49,126 nucleotides of DNA from Cyanobium sp. Cruz-8D1 (GTDB lineage: Bacteria; Cyanobacteriota; Cyanobacteriia; PCC-6307; Cyanobiaceae). The stretch's first letter is position 1, and every line of letters begins with the position of its first letter. The translations under genes and the position numbers were made by a program. The stretch covers positions 1-49,126 of the forward strand of contig NZ_JAGQCD010000026.1 of the NCBI RefSeq assembly GCF_024345975.1, written 5' to 3'. The notes beneath the pieces were generated by a model. It worked only from the letters and a program-made list of their open reading frames with translations, was not told the origin of the DNA and searched no databases. Positions 34,782-43,524 of the stretch are shown here, one piece after another.

Positions 34782-35594
34782 ATGGCTGAGCGAAGATCCG
34801 CCTCTGCTGTTGTGGTGGCCGTGCCGGCGCGGCTGGCCTCGTCACGGTTGCCGGGCAAGGTGATGGCCGATGTCGGCGGCCAGCCGATGCTGCGCCACGT
34901 GCTGGAGCGTTGCGGCCAGGCTCGGGGCGTGGCGGCGGTGCTGGCCTGCAGCGACAGCGCCGCGGTGCTGGAAGCGGTCCGACGCTGGGGATACGAAGCC
35001 CTGGCGACCTCTGAGCACTGCGGCAGCGGCAGCGAGCGGCTGGCCAGCGTGGTGGCGGACCTGGTGGCTGCCGGTGGCGCGCCGGCGGAGCGCACCCTGG
35101 TGATCAATGTGCAGGCTGATCAGCTCCTGCTGGATCCAGCCATTCTCGAAACGATGATCGCTGAGGCCTCTGGAGCGGCGGCTGAGGCCGCTGGGGCGGC
35201 CGTCTGGTTGCCGGTGATCACACCGGTCTATCCACTCGTTCCAGACAAGATCCACGATCCCAACATCGTGAAGGTGCAGCGCGCCAGCGATGGCCGGGCG
35301 ATCACCTTCTCCCGCAGTGCCCTGCCCCACGTGCGCGACCTGACGCCGGAGCACTGGCACAGCCGCACCACCTACTGGGGCCACGTGGGCATCTACGGCT
35401 ATCGGGCCGATGTCCTGGCCGGCTGGAGCGGATTGCCCCCGTCACCGCTGGAACGGCTGGAGAAGCTGGAGCAGCTGCGCCTGATCGAAGCCGGCATCCC
35501 CATCGCCACCTTCCGCGTGGCGGCCGATTGCTTTGCGGTGGATACCCCCGCCCAGCTGGAGCAGGCCCGTGCCCTGTTCCTGTCACAGGCCTGA
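34782..35594 (+). CDS. kdsB: 3-deoxy-manno-octulosonate (Kdo) cytidylyltransferase
   Basis: 270 residues from an ATG. The nucleotide-binding start VVVAVPARLASSRLPGKVMA is the KdsB signature; further motifs are HCGSGSERLASVVADL, VINVQADQLLLDPAILETM (metal Asp; the usual GDEP is QADQ here) and WGHVGIYGYRADVL. It makes CMP-Kdo from Kdo and CTP, the activated sugar for Kdo transferases. It is divergent from ssrA and converges on kdsC with 9 nt between stops, completing the pathway encoded on the opposite strand. Confidence 0.95.
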   Translation: MAERRSASAVVVAVPARLASSRLPGKVMADVGGQPMLRHVLERCGQARGVAAVLACSDSAAVLEAVRRWGYEALATSEHCGSGSERLASVVADLVAAGGAPAERTLVINVQADQLLLDPAILETMIAEASGAAAEAAGAAVWLPVITPVYPLVPDKIHDPNIVKVQRASDGRAITFSRSALPHVRDLTPEHWHSRTTYWGHVGIYGYRADVLAGWSGLPPSPLERLEKLEQLRLIEAGIPIATFRVAADCFAVDTPAQLEQARALFLSQA

Positions 35595-35603
35595 GGACCC
35601 TGA

Positions 35604-36182
35604 TCAGCTGTTGCCTTCCCGCCAGCCATGGCGGTGCAGCGCGGCCAGCAGCCCCTGGCTGGCGAGCAGGGCTTCGGCGCATTCGCGCAGGGCGCCGGCG
35701 CCGCCGCGGTGGCGCAACACCCAATCGGCCTGGCGGCGCAGCCCCCGGGCGGCATCGGCCGGCGCCACCAGCAGACCGACGACCGGCCGCACGGCCAGGT
35801 CGTTGAGGTCGTCACCGATGAAGGCGGTGTGGTCACGGTCCAGGCCCAGGTCGGCCCGCAGCTGCACGAGGCCTTGCTGCTTGTCGCCCACACCCACGCG
35901 GCAGTGTTCGATATCCAGGTGACGGGCCCGCTGCTCCGTGGCGCCGCCGCGGCCGCCGCTGAGCAGGGCCACGGAGATGCCGGCCCGCTGCAACATCCGT
36001 ACCGCCAGTCCATCGCGCACGTCAAAGCGCTTCAGCACCCGGCCGTCCTCGTCGTAGAGGAGGCCGCCATCGGTGAGCACGCCATCCACATCACAGACCA
36101 GCAGACGGATCTGGCGCAGGCGTGGCGTGAGCAGCTGCCGCTGCAACAACGAGCGCAGACCCAGGCCGCCCAGACTCTCCAT
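35604..36182 (-). CDS. kdsC: Kdo-8-phosphate phosphatase
   Basis: 192 residues from an ATG. HAD motif I is LLVCDVDGVLTDGGLLYD, the KdsC hallmark (DxDGVLTDG), with motif II ISVALLSGGRGG and motif IV HTAFIGDDLNDLAV. It removes phosphate from Kdo-8-P. Capless, so probably a tetramer as in other KdsC. The start lies 1 nt after the kdsA stop, and it is the last gene of the leftward kdsD-kdsA-kdsC unit. A longer open frame extends upstream through kdsA in another register. Confidence 0.93.
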   Translation of the reverse strand: MESLGGLGLRSLLQRQLLTPRLRQIRLLVCDVDGVLTDGGLLYDEDGRVLKRFDVRDGLAVRMLQRAGISVALLSGGRGGATEQRARHLDIEHCRVGVGDKQQGLVQLRADLGLDRDHTAFIGDDLNDLAVRPVVGLLVAPADAARGLRRQADWVLRHRGGAGALRECAEALLASQGLLAALHRHGWREGNS

Positions 36183-36183
36183 C

Positions 36184-37029
36184 TCAGAGGCTGCTGTCGG
36201 CCGTACCGCCTGCCAGCACCGCGCGGATGGCCAGCAGCTGGCGCAACAACGCCTCCAGCCGATGCAGCGGCACCATGTTGGGGCCGTCGCTGAGGGCCTG
36301 CTCCGGGTCGGGATGCACCTCAAGGAACAGCCCGTCCACGCCCACGGCCATGGCCGCCCGCGCCAGGGGCGCCACGAATTCCCGCTGGCCGCCGGAGCTG
36401 GTGCCGCGCCCGCCGGGCTGCTGCACCGCATGGGTGGCATCGAAGATCACCGGGCAGCCCAGGGCCTGCAGCTGGGGCAGGCTGCGGAAGTCGACGACCA
36501 GGGTGTTGTAGCCGAAGCTGCTGCCGCGTTCGGTGAGCCACAGCCGGCCGCTGCCGGCCTCCAGGCCGCTATCGGCCAGTTTTGTCACCACCTGGGCCAT
36601 GTCCCACGGAGCAAGGAACTGGCCCTTCTTGACGTTCACACACTTCCCCGTGCCGGCGACCGCCCGGGCGGCGGCCTCCAGCAGGTCGCTCTGGCGGCAG
36701 AGGAAGGCCGGGATCTGCAGCACATCCACCGCCTCGGCGGCGGCAGCCGCCTGATGGCTTTCGTGGATATCGGTGAGCACCGGCACCCCGAAGTGCTCGC
36801 GCACCTCCGCCAGGATGGCCAGCCCCTCGTCGGGGCCGGGGCCGCGGTACGACTGGCCGGAACTGCGGTTGGCCTTGTCGAAGCTGGCCTTGAAGACGTA
36901 CTCCACCCCCAGCCGGCGGCAGAGAGTACTGACCTGATCCGCCACCTGAAACACCAGATCGCGGTTCTCGATCACACAAGGGCCCGCGATGAGGCGGAAG
37001 GGCACCGTTGCTGCGCCAGGAGGGCTCAT
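36184..37029 (-). CDS. kdsA: Kdo-8-phosphate synthase
   Basis: 281 residues. Key text: [79 protein letters not shown] and [20 protein letters not shown]. It condenses arabinose-5-phosphate with phosphoenolpyruvate. The PxNKxQF-like metal/PEP site is [10 protein letters not shown], where Asn and Lys without Cys are those of the metal-independent class (inference from motif). Its ATG overlaps the kdsD stop (ATGA). Confidence 0.96.
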   Translation of the reverse strand: MSPPGAATVPFRLIAGPCVIENRDLVFQVADQVSTLCRRLGVEYVFKASFDKANRSSGQSYRGPGPDEGLAILAEVREHFGVPVLTDIHESHQAAAAAEAVDVLQIPAFLCRQSDLLEAAARAVAGTGKCVNVKKGQFLAPWDMAQVVTKLADSGLEAGSGRLWLTERGSSFGYNTLVVDFRSLPQLQALGCPVIFDATHAVQQPGGRGTSSGGQREFVAPLARAAMAVGVDGLFLEVHPDPEQALSDGPNMVPLHRLEALLRQLLAIRAVLAGGTADSSL

Positions 37030-38045
37030 CGCTCCCCAGGGCAGAGGCCGGCCTGGACCAGATCATGGAGCCTGAGCAGCCCCTGGAGCTGCCATGGCTG
37101 GTCGGGGTGCACCACGGGCAGAACGGAGATCGACTGGCGCGGATTGCGCTCCATCAGCGCCAGGGCTTCGGCCGCAAGGGTCTGGGGGGCCACGGTGATC
37201 GGATGGACGGTGGCCATCTGAACGGCCGTCATTGACACCCAGTGGTGGGGGCCATGGCGCTGCAGGGCACGACGCAGGTCCCCATCGGTGATCAATCCTG
37301 CCAGGCGCTGCGGGTCCCCTTCGGCGTGGACCCAAGTGGCGCCGAGGCTGCCTCGGTTGGGACTGCCCTGGGTGAGCTGGGTGATCACGAGCGGCAGCGG
37401 CGCATCGGGCGCCAGGGGGGTGAGTTCGTGGGCCGGCACCATCAGATCGGCCACGCGCAAGGTGAGACGCCGTCCGAGCATCCCGGCGGGATGATTGACG
37501 GCGAAGTCGGCAGGGGAAATGCCCGCCCGCTCCATCCACACCGTGGCCAGGGCATCACCCACGGCCATCGCCACGGCCGTGCTGGCGGTCGGGGCCAGGT
37601 TCAGGGGACACACCTCCCGGTCGACGGAGCCATCCAGCACCACATCGCAGTGCCGGGCCAGGCTGGAAGCCAGGCGACCCACCAGGGCAATGCAGGCGGC
37701 CCCACGGCGCTTCAGGTGGGGCAGGATCGCCAGGAGCTCCTCGGTTTCGCCGCTGTTCGAGAGCAGCAGGGCCACATCCCTGTCCGACACGATGCCCAGA
37801 TCACCGTGGAGGGCATCGACGGGGTTGAGAAACACCGCTGTCAGGCCGAGGGACGAGAAGGTGGCGGCGATCTTGCGGGCGACGATGCCGCTCTTACCGA
37901 TTCCGGAAAGCACCAGCTTGGCGCGGTGCTCTCGAGCGCTCGCGAGCAGCTCCAAGGCGGCTTCCACCTGGGCGGCATCGAGGCGATCGGCGGCGAGGGC
38001 GATGGCTGCCGCCTCTTCCTGCAAGCAGCGGCTGAGGGCAGACAC
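37026..38045 (-). CDS. kdsD: Arabinose-5-phosphate isomerase (KdsD/KpsF family)
   Basis: 339 residues from an ATG. An SIS domain ([60 protein letters not shown]) is followed by two CBS domains ([40 protein letters not shown]). It turns ribulose-5-phosphate into arabinose-5-phosphate, the first step of Kdo synthesis. It begins the coupled kds unit and lies 74 nt downstream of the GT4 gene on the same strand. Paralogues KdsD, KpsF and GutQ cannot be told apart by sequence alone; the context fixes the role here. Confidence 0.95.
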   Translation of the reverse strand: MSALSRCLQEEAAAIALAADRLDAAQVEAALELLASAREHRAKLVLSGIGKSGIVARKIAATFSSLGLTAVFLNPVDALHGDLGIVSDRDVALLLSNSGETEELLAILPHLKRRGAACIALVGRLASSLARHCDVVLDGSVDREVCPLNLAPTASTAVAMAVGDALATVWMERAGISPADFAVNHPAGMLGRRLTLRVADLMVPAHELTPLAPDAPLPLVITQLTQGSPNRGSLGATWVHAEGDPQRLAGLITDGDLRRALQRHGPHHWVSMTAVQMATVHPITVAPQTLAAEALALMERNPRQSISVLPVVHPDQPWQLQGLLRLHDLVQAGLCPGER

Positions 38046-38119
38046 GGCGACGAACGGGGAAACGTCATCTTCTCAGCCCTGCAGGGCGGCGGCGCCACGG
38101 GAGTCCAATGCAGGGGTTC

Positions 38120-39340
38120 TCAGGCGCCGCGGCCACGGCCGGTTTCCACCAGCACCTGCCGGTAGCTGTCGAGGAGGCCGGCGAGGATCGCATCCCAGCT
38201 GAAGGTGAGGGCCCGCTGGCGGGCCTTTTCGCCCATGCAGCTGCGCAAGGCTCCGTCGTGCACCAGTAATTCCAGCCGGTCTGCCAAGGCCCCGGCATCG
38301 CGCGCAGGCTCGATAAAGCCGGTCTCCCCCGGCACCACCAGTGAGTTGCTGCCACTGGCCAAGGCATTGACTGCCGGCAACCCGCTCGCCATGGCCTCCA
38401 GCGTCACATTGCCGAAGGTCTCGCTTTCACTTGGAAAGAAGAAGATGTCGGAGCTGGCATAGGCGCGCGCCAGTTCCTCGCCATGCAGGAAGCCGGGAAA
38501 CAGCGCATCGGGCAAGGCGGCCTGCATCGCCTTCCTCTCGGGGCCATCGCCTGTGAACAGCGCGCGGAACGCAACGCCGCGCTTCTTGAGCAGCGTCAGC
38601 ACACGGACGGCGAGATCGGTGTTCTTCTCCTTCACCAGCCGTCCGGTGAAGTTGATCACCACGTCATCAGCGCCGATGCCGAGCGAGCGCCGCCAGGAAG
38701 GATCGCGCCGGGCAGGGCTGAACAGCCCGCTGTCCACGCCCCGCGCCCACACCTCGATATGGTCCGACATGCCTTCCTGCCGGATGATGTCGGCCATGGA
38801 GGGCGAGGGCGGGTAGACACGCCGGCACCGCTTGTAGAACCAGCGGAGATAGGCGGTGGCCATCCGCTCCAGGAAGCCCGCGCCATAGAAGCGGAAGTAT
38901 GTGTCGTAGCGGGTGTGGAAGGAGGCAACAACTGGCAGCCCCTGCCGTTTGGCATAGCGCAGCGCCTTGTAGCCGAGAATGTCTGGCACGGCGATGTGGA
39001 TGAGGGTGGGCCTGAAATCCGCAAGCCGCAGCCGCGCGGCTGCGGGGAAGCCCAGCGCGATACGGTATTCCGAGCGGCCCGGAATGGCCATGGAGGGTAC
39101 CGGGACCAGTTCGCCCGCGGGCTCAAAGGCCGCAACGGGGCCGGCTGGCGCAAAAACCAGAACGGCCACGCCGCGCTTCAGCAGAAAGGCCACCAGCCGG
39201 TTCAGGGTCAGCGCCACCCCGTCCTTGATGTAGTTGTAGTTGCCGGTGAACAGCGCCACCCGCAATTCCGGCAGGGACTCGTCGTGGGTACCGGTCAAGT
39301 CTGTGCTCAGGCGGGGGCCTTCACCTCCCATGGACGCCAT
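38120..39340 (-). CDS. GT4-family glycosyltransferase
   Basis: 406 residues from an ATG. N-lobe: RVALFTGNYNYIKDGVALTL with the conserved acceptor loop. C-lobe: VINFTGRLVKEKNTDLAVRV and the donor motif FFFPSESETFGNVTLEAMAS (E-x7-E). The layout resembles GT4 enzymes of the SqdX/mannosyltransferase type that act on lipids at the cytoplasmic face. It sits 14 nt after the desaturase gene and upstream of kdsD in the same direction, which suggests a shared transcript and a lipid-linked acceptor (inference). It shows longer Ala/Gly/Arg runs than its neighbours, so transfer from another high-GC group is possible. Confidence 0.85.
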   Translation of the reverse strand: MASMGGEGPRLSTDLTGTHDESLPELRVALFTGNYNYIKDGVALTLNRLVAFLLKRGVAVLVFAPAGPVAAFEPAGELVPVPSMAIPGRSEYRIALGFPAAARLRLADFRPTLIHIAVPDILGYKALRYAKRQGLPVVASFHTRYDTYFRFYGAGFLERMATAYLRWFYKRCRRVYPPSPSMADIIRQEGMSDHIEVWARGVDSGLFSPARRDPSWRRSLGIGADDVVINFTGRLVKEKNTDLAVRVLTLLKKRGVAFRALFTGDGPERKAMQAALPDALFPGFLHGEELARAYASSDIFFFPSESETFGNVTLEAMASGLPAVNALASGSNSLVVPGETGFIEPARDAGALADRLELLVHDGALRSCMGEKARQRALTFSWDAILAGLLDSYRQVLVETGRGRGA

Positions 39341-39354
39341 CGAGGCTCAGCGGC

Positions 39355-40314
39355 TTAGTAGGAACGCTCATTCAGGTACCTGGAGTAGGGCGAAAGGCTG
39401 GGATCGGTGATGAATCGCCACAGGCAGCCTCCCCAGGATCGATGGGACGGCTGTTGATAGAGATCAGGAGCCAACTCCCTGATCCGGGGTAAGGCCACCC
39501 ATGGCACCGAAGGCAGATCATGGTGCTCGATGTGGTATCCCACATTGAAGGCCAGGCGATTGGCCCATCCATACATCGACGCTGTTTGCTCCCCGGGGAA
39601 GAACACGTAGTGCTCCGCAAGCCAGCGGCCCGCGAGGGGATGGGGCCCCAGGGCCACCAGGGTGGAAGCGAGCAGATAGGCCAGGGCCACACCACCTCCG
39701 GCCCTCAGCACCGTCAGATCGGCCAGTAGCACCAGCACAAGATTCAGGGCCATCCAACCCCTGGGCCCTGCCATGGCCTGGCTGGAGAAGGGCCGAAGGG
39801 CAACGCTCAGGCCAAAGCCACACATCCAGAGCGCCTTGCGCCAGGTGGAGTGGCCCACCAGCCGTGCCTCCAGGGGTGTGGGCAGATCGGCATCGACACC
39901 CAGCTGGCCCATGGCCGCGTGGTGGCGCAGGTGATACCGCCGAAAGCTGGCGGCCGAGGGGATGGCCTGGGCCAGGTCGCAGAGGATGGCCAGCACCTGG
40001 TTGTGCCAGCGATGGCGTGACACCAGATCGTGGGCACAGTCGTGCATCAGCACAAACAGGGCGTGGCTGAGGGGCGCACCCACCAGCCAGATCAGCAGCA
40101 GCACAGCCGGCCAGGGCAAGCGGGGGACGGCCACCAGGGCCAGCCCCCACTGGGTGGCCACCAGGGCGAGGATCCAGAGGGCCGTGATCGGGTAGGGCCG
40201 GCAGAGGCGTTTCACCTCCGGCACCTGCCGCAGCAGATGGCGCCGCCTGGCCGGGTGGGGCTGCTCACCGGTGGGGGAGCGCAGAAATACACCTGGGTTA
40301 AGGTTCGGGCGCAA
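39355..40314 (-). CDS. DES1-like membrane fatty-acid/sphingolipid desaturase
   Basis: 319 residues from a TTG. The three histidine boxes are in place: HDCAHD (from 91), YHLRHH (HxxHH at 128-132) and NVGYHIEHHDLPSVPW (HxxHH from 261). The start HPARRRHLLRQVPEVKRL and the end text NVGYHxEHHD...PWxxLPxI resemble the sphingolipid delta-4 desaturase (DES1) family rather than the DesA-DesC acyl-lipid desaturases of cyanobacteria. Two pairs of hydrophobic segments flank the boxes. It likely introduces a double bond or hydroxyl into a membrane lipid. It is the first gene of the leftward unit with a GT4 and the Kdo genes. Confidence 0.8.
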   Translation of the reverse strand: MRPNLNPGVFLRSPTGEQPHPARRRHLLRQVPEVKRLCRPYPITALWILALVATQWGLALVAVPRLPWPAVLLLIWLVGAPLSHALFVLMHDCAHDLVSRHRWHNQVLAILCDLAQAIPSAASFRRYHLRHHAAMGQLGVDADLPTPLEARLVGHSTWRKALWMCGFGLSVALRPFSSQAMAGPRGWMALNLVLVLLADLTVLRAGGGVALAYLLASTLVALGPHPLAGRWLAEHYVFFPGEQTASMYGWANRLAFNVGYHIEHHDLPSVPWVALPRIRELAPDLYQQPSHRSWGGCLWRFITDPSLSPYSRYLNERSY

Positions 40315-40346
40315 TGGGCTAAAAGCTTGCCGGGGCCAAGAGTCTC

Positions 40347-41486
40347 ATGAAACCACGCGCCCTGAGGCTCGTGTTTGTGAGTCACTGCATGGCGCCGGCT
40401 CGGGCCCCAAGCAGCAACGCCGGGGGTATGCAACGGGCGGCCCGGGATCTGCTCACCCAGCTGGGGAGCCTGGACGACGTGACGCTGAGCAGGGTGGTTC
40501 TGGCCTGCCCGAGGCGAGAGATCGGCTGGCGGGTGCCCCTGTTTTTTCTGGCCCTGCCCTGGCGGCTGATCAGGCAGGTCTGGCTGGGGCGCGCCGATGT
40601 GGTGCTGTTTGCCTCGCTGAACCCGGCACTGCTGTTGCCCCTGCTGGCACCGCTGCTGCGACGCCGGGGACTGAGGCTGATGGCCATCGCCCATGGGCTG
40701 GACATCACCCAGGGGCCAGCGATCGCGCAGTGGTGGATCCGGCGCAGCCTGGGCCAGCTGGACGGCGTGATCGGCGTCAGCCGTGCCACCGCCCACGCCT
40801 GCCTGGAGCGGGGTTGTCCTGCTGATCGCCTGGAGGTGCTGCCCAATGGCATCGGCCAGCGGTGGTCATCACTCCCCCCCGTCACCGGCAGCGAGCGCGT
40901 CCCGACCAAGGTGCCCGGCACGTTTGTGTGCCTCGCCGTGGGGCGCCAGATTCCGCGCAAGGGTTTTGCCTGGTTTGTCGATGCGGTGATGCCCCTGCTG
41001 CCGGAGCATGTCCACCTGTGGCTGGTGGGCAGCGGCCCCCAGGCCAGTGAGATTCGCAGGGCCATAGAAAAACGTGACCTACAGCACAGAGTGTTTCCGC
41101 TGGGACTCCTAGAGGATGGGGACTTATCCAGCGTGTACCGGCTGGCCGATCTGTTCGTGATGCCAAACCTGCGAATCAATCGGGATATGGAAGGTTTCGG
41201 GATTGTGATGCTGGAAGCTGGCCTCCATGGCCTCTACTGCCTGGCGAGCCGGATTGAAGGCATCACCGATGTGATCAGCGATGCCAACGGAACACTGCTG
41301 CCGGCACGGGATGCGGAAGCCTTCGCCCAGGGGATTCAGGCCCAGCTGGCCCTGACAGGCCAACAGCGGCAACAGCAGAGCGAGCGGGCAGCCGCCTGGG
41401 TTGGCCAGTGTTTCGGCTGGAGCAACCTGCTGCCCCGCTACCGCGCCGCCATCGAGCAGGTACGCCGCCAACCGAGGGCCTGGTGA
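40347..41486 (+). CDS. GT4-family glycosyltransferase coupled to the KpsC-like gene
   Basis: 379 residues from an ATG. N-lobe: LVFVSHCMAPARAPSSNAGG MQRAA in two parts, then LMAIAHGLDITQG. Donor-side motifs are FVCLAVGRQIPRKGFAWFVD and LADLFVMPNLRINRDMEGFG followed by IVMLEAGLHG (E-x7-E). The enzyme should transfer a hexose-like sugar from a nucleotide donor. Its last four bases overlap the GTG of the KpsC-like gene (GTGA), so the two are made together. Starts 32 nt from the divergent desaturase start. Confidence 0.85.
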   Translation: MKPRALRLVFVSHCMAPARAPSSNAGGMQRAARDLLTQLGSLDDVTLSRVVLACPRREIGWRVPLFFLALPWRLIRQVWLGRADVVLFASLNPALLLPLLAPLLRRRGLRLMAIAHGLDITQGPAIAQWWIRRSLGQLDGVIGVSRATAHACLERGCPADRLEVLPNGIGQRWSSLPPVTGSERVPTKVPGTFVCLAVGRQIPRKGFAWFVDAVMPLLPEHVHLWLVGSGPQASEIRRAIEKRDLQHRVFPLGLLEDGDLSSVYRLADLFVMPNLRINRDMEGFGIVMLEAGLHGLYCLASRIEGITDVISDANGTLLPARDAEAFAQGIQAQLALTGQQRQQQSERAAAWVGQCFGWSNLLPRYRAAIEQVRRQPRAW

Positions 41487-42655
41487 ACACAGCCACTGAC
41501 GACCTCCACGCCTCCACCATGGCCAGCAACCATGGCCGCTGGCTGTGCGTGGTGGCCCGCCGCTGGAAACGGGTGGTGTTGCAGGAGTATCTGCGCGGGG
41601 CCACGAGTGTTCGCTTCTGCACGAGGCTACCCCGCAGCGCCTCGGCCTACCGCCAGGTCGACCACCTGCTGGTGTGGGGCCGCCAGACGACCATCCCTGA
41701 CGAGCTTCTGGCCGCCCATCCGCACCTGAAGATCGTCACGGCGGAGGATGGTTTCATCAGTTCACGCGGGCTGGGGCTGACCGGCAGCTTCTATTACTCC
41801 CTGCTGCTGGATCGTCTGGGCGTGCATTACGACGCCCAGGCCCCCTCGCAACTGCAACAGCTGCTCAACCAGCACCCGTTGAGCACGGCCGACGAACAGC
41901 TTGGCCAGGAGCTGGTGGCCTTCATCCGCGAGCATCGGCTCAACAAATGCAATCTCTCCCAGCCTGCCCTGGATACAACCTCACTGCCTCCGCGGCACCG
42001 CACCACGATCCTCGCCGTGGGCCAGGTGGAAGGCGATCAGGCCCTGCGCAAAAGCCTCAGCCCCATCCGCAGCAACAAGGCCCTGCTCCAGGCGATTCGG
42101 GAGCAGCATCCGGAGGCGTGGATTGTCTACCGCCCCCATCCCAATGATGTACGCAAGGGCTACCTACGCGGCAACCGTGCCCATCGATGGCATCAGTATT
42201 GCGACCAACTGGCCTGCGACAGCGACATCAGCCATTGGATGGATGCCGTGGATGCGGTGCACGTGATCTCCTCCACGGCCGGCCTGGAAGCGCTGATCCG
42301 CGCCAAGCCTGTGCATACCTACGGCACCCCCGCCTACGCGGGCTGGGGGCTCACCAACGACTGGGCCGAGCAGACCGGCCGCGACCGCCAACTGAACCTC
42401 CATCAACTCGCCGCGATCATGCTGGGGCACTATCCGCGCTATTTCAACTGGAGCAACGGCCAGTTCTGCGATGCGCTGAGCTGCCTGCGTCACCTCCAGG
42501 CCATCAACAGCCAGACCATCCAGGAATCCTTCTACTGCGACAGGCTGGCCAACAAGCAGCGACGGGTCCGATTGTCGCGCCGCCTGAAGATGGCCGCTGT
42601 GCGGCGAGTGGCTCCGATTGGGCATTGGCTGGAGGGGGTTCAGCAGGTGGGTTGA
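41483..42655 (+). CDS. KpsC-like single-module beta-Kdo transferase (capsule synthesis family)
   Basis: 390 residues from the GTG in the GTGA overlap (an ATG at 41519 is the alternative). Motifs of the Capsule_synth/KpsC family are clear: LLVWGRQTTIP, IVTAEDGFISSRGLGLTG, LLLDRLGVHYDAQAPSQLQQ, ILAVGQVEGDQALRKSLSPI, IVYRPHPNDVRKGYL and the C-lobe VISSTAGLEALIRAKPVHTY then GTPAYAGWGLTND. KpsC enzymes normally have two such modules and add beta-Kdo to a lipid; this protein has one. With the Kdo genes 1-8 kb away it likely uses CMP-Kdo to build a lipid-linked Kdo primer for a surface polysaccharide. Confidence 0.85.
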   Translation: MNTATDDLHASTMASNHGRWLCVVARRWKRVVLQEYLRGATSVRFCTRLPRSASAYRQVDHLLVWGRQTTIPDELLAAHPHLKIVTAEDGFISSRGLGLTGSFYYSLLLDRLGVHYDAQAPSQLQQLLNQHPLSTADEQLGQELVAFIREHRLNKCNLSQPALDTTSLPPRHRTTILAVGQVEGDQALRKSLSPIRSNKALLQAIREQHPEAWIVYRPHPNDVRKGYLRGNRAHRWHQYCDQLACDSDISHWMDAVDAVHVISSTAGLEALIRAKPVHTYGTPAYAGWGLTNDWAEQTGRDRQLNLHQLAAIMLGHYPRYFNWSNGQFCDALSCLRHLQAINSQTIQESFYCDRLANKQRRVRLSRRLKMAAVRRVAPIGHWLEGVQQVG

Positions 42656-42909
42656 TGGGGGCTGTTCAATTCACGGCCAATGCCTGGTCACTCTTCCCGA
42701 GTTTTTGCCTGGTTCTTTCTGATAACTGGCCTGTTCATGGGAAACCCGTCCAATCCAATCAGATTTTAAGGAACGCCCTTGCGAATCGAGACGGTGTCCA
42801 AGTGCCTTGACCGTGCCTTTCGGATCAACGCTCGACAATTTGGCTTCGCTGGCAGCGCCAACGGGTTTTCCTGTGGGATCATCTGCATTACTGCAGCATT
42901 GCTCCATTG

Positions 42910-43266
42910 ATGGCTTCAGCCCAGCGCCGAGGCGTTCTCCTGGCGGGCGGCAGCGGCACCCGGTTGCCCCCCCTCACCAGCGCCGTCAGCAAGCAGCTGA
43001 TGCCGGTGTACGACAAACCGATGGTGTACTACCCCCTCACCACACTGATGCTGGGGGGATCCGGGAGGTGCTGATCGTCACCACGCCAACGGATCAGCCC
43101 GCCTTCAAGCGACTGCTGGGGAGATGGAGTGGCCTGGGGGATGGCCATCCGGTACGCCATCCAGCCCAGTCCCGATGGTCTAGCCCAGGCCTTCCTGATT
43201 GGGGCGGATTTCCTGGCGGAAGGGCCTGCGGCCTTGATGGTGGGCGACAACCTGCTGAACGCCTAG
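42910..43266 (+). pseudogene. rmlA: rmlA (glucose-1-phosphate thymidylyltransferase) N-terminal remnant
   Basis: ATG at 42910 starts [20 protein letters not shown] and [20 protein letters not shown], the RmlA signature. A one-base shift near 43056 breaks the frame before [20 protein letters not shown]; a second shift near 43122 restores DGVAWGMAIRYAIQPSPDGL and AQAFLIGADFLAEGPAALMV, then GDNLLN and a TAG. So about the first 115 of 290 residues survive with two frameshifts. The sugar-binding second half is deleted. Confidence 0.85.
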
Positions 43267-43290
43267 CACCACACCTCTGGCCTACCGTTA

Positions 43291-43524
43291 GTGACAACCG
43301 ACTGCAGCAGCAACTACCGCCCGTGGCAATTTCCGGTGAACCAGATCCCGGTGGTGATCCTCAAGGCGGAGGCTGGCAAGCCGATCTCACTCTTTGGCGA
43401 CGGCCAGAACTTGAGCAACTGACTGTACGTAGAAGATCACTCCGAGGCCCAGCTACTGGCAGCGGCCTTCGAAGAGTTAGGCCGCAGTTTCCGCGTGGTT
43501 GGCCATGGCGAACCCACAAATTAG
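43291..43524 (+). pseudogene. rmlB: rmlB (dTDP-glucose 4,6-dehydratase) remnant
   Basis: One frame reads TDCSSNYRPWQFPVNQIPVV then ILKAEAGKPISLFGDGQNLS, N, stop, LYVEDHSEAQLLAAAFEELG and a TAG. This matches the RmlB segment NxYGPYQFPEKLIPL...GKPLPVYGDGxNxRDWLYVEDH, with the Trp codon changed to TGA. Only about 75 residues of a roughly 350-residue enzyme remain. The text after YVEDH departs from RmlB and may be rearranged. It lies 24 nt after the rmlA remnant, so one deletion removed the end of rmlA and the start of rmlB. Confidence 0.75.
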
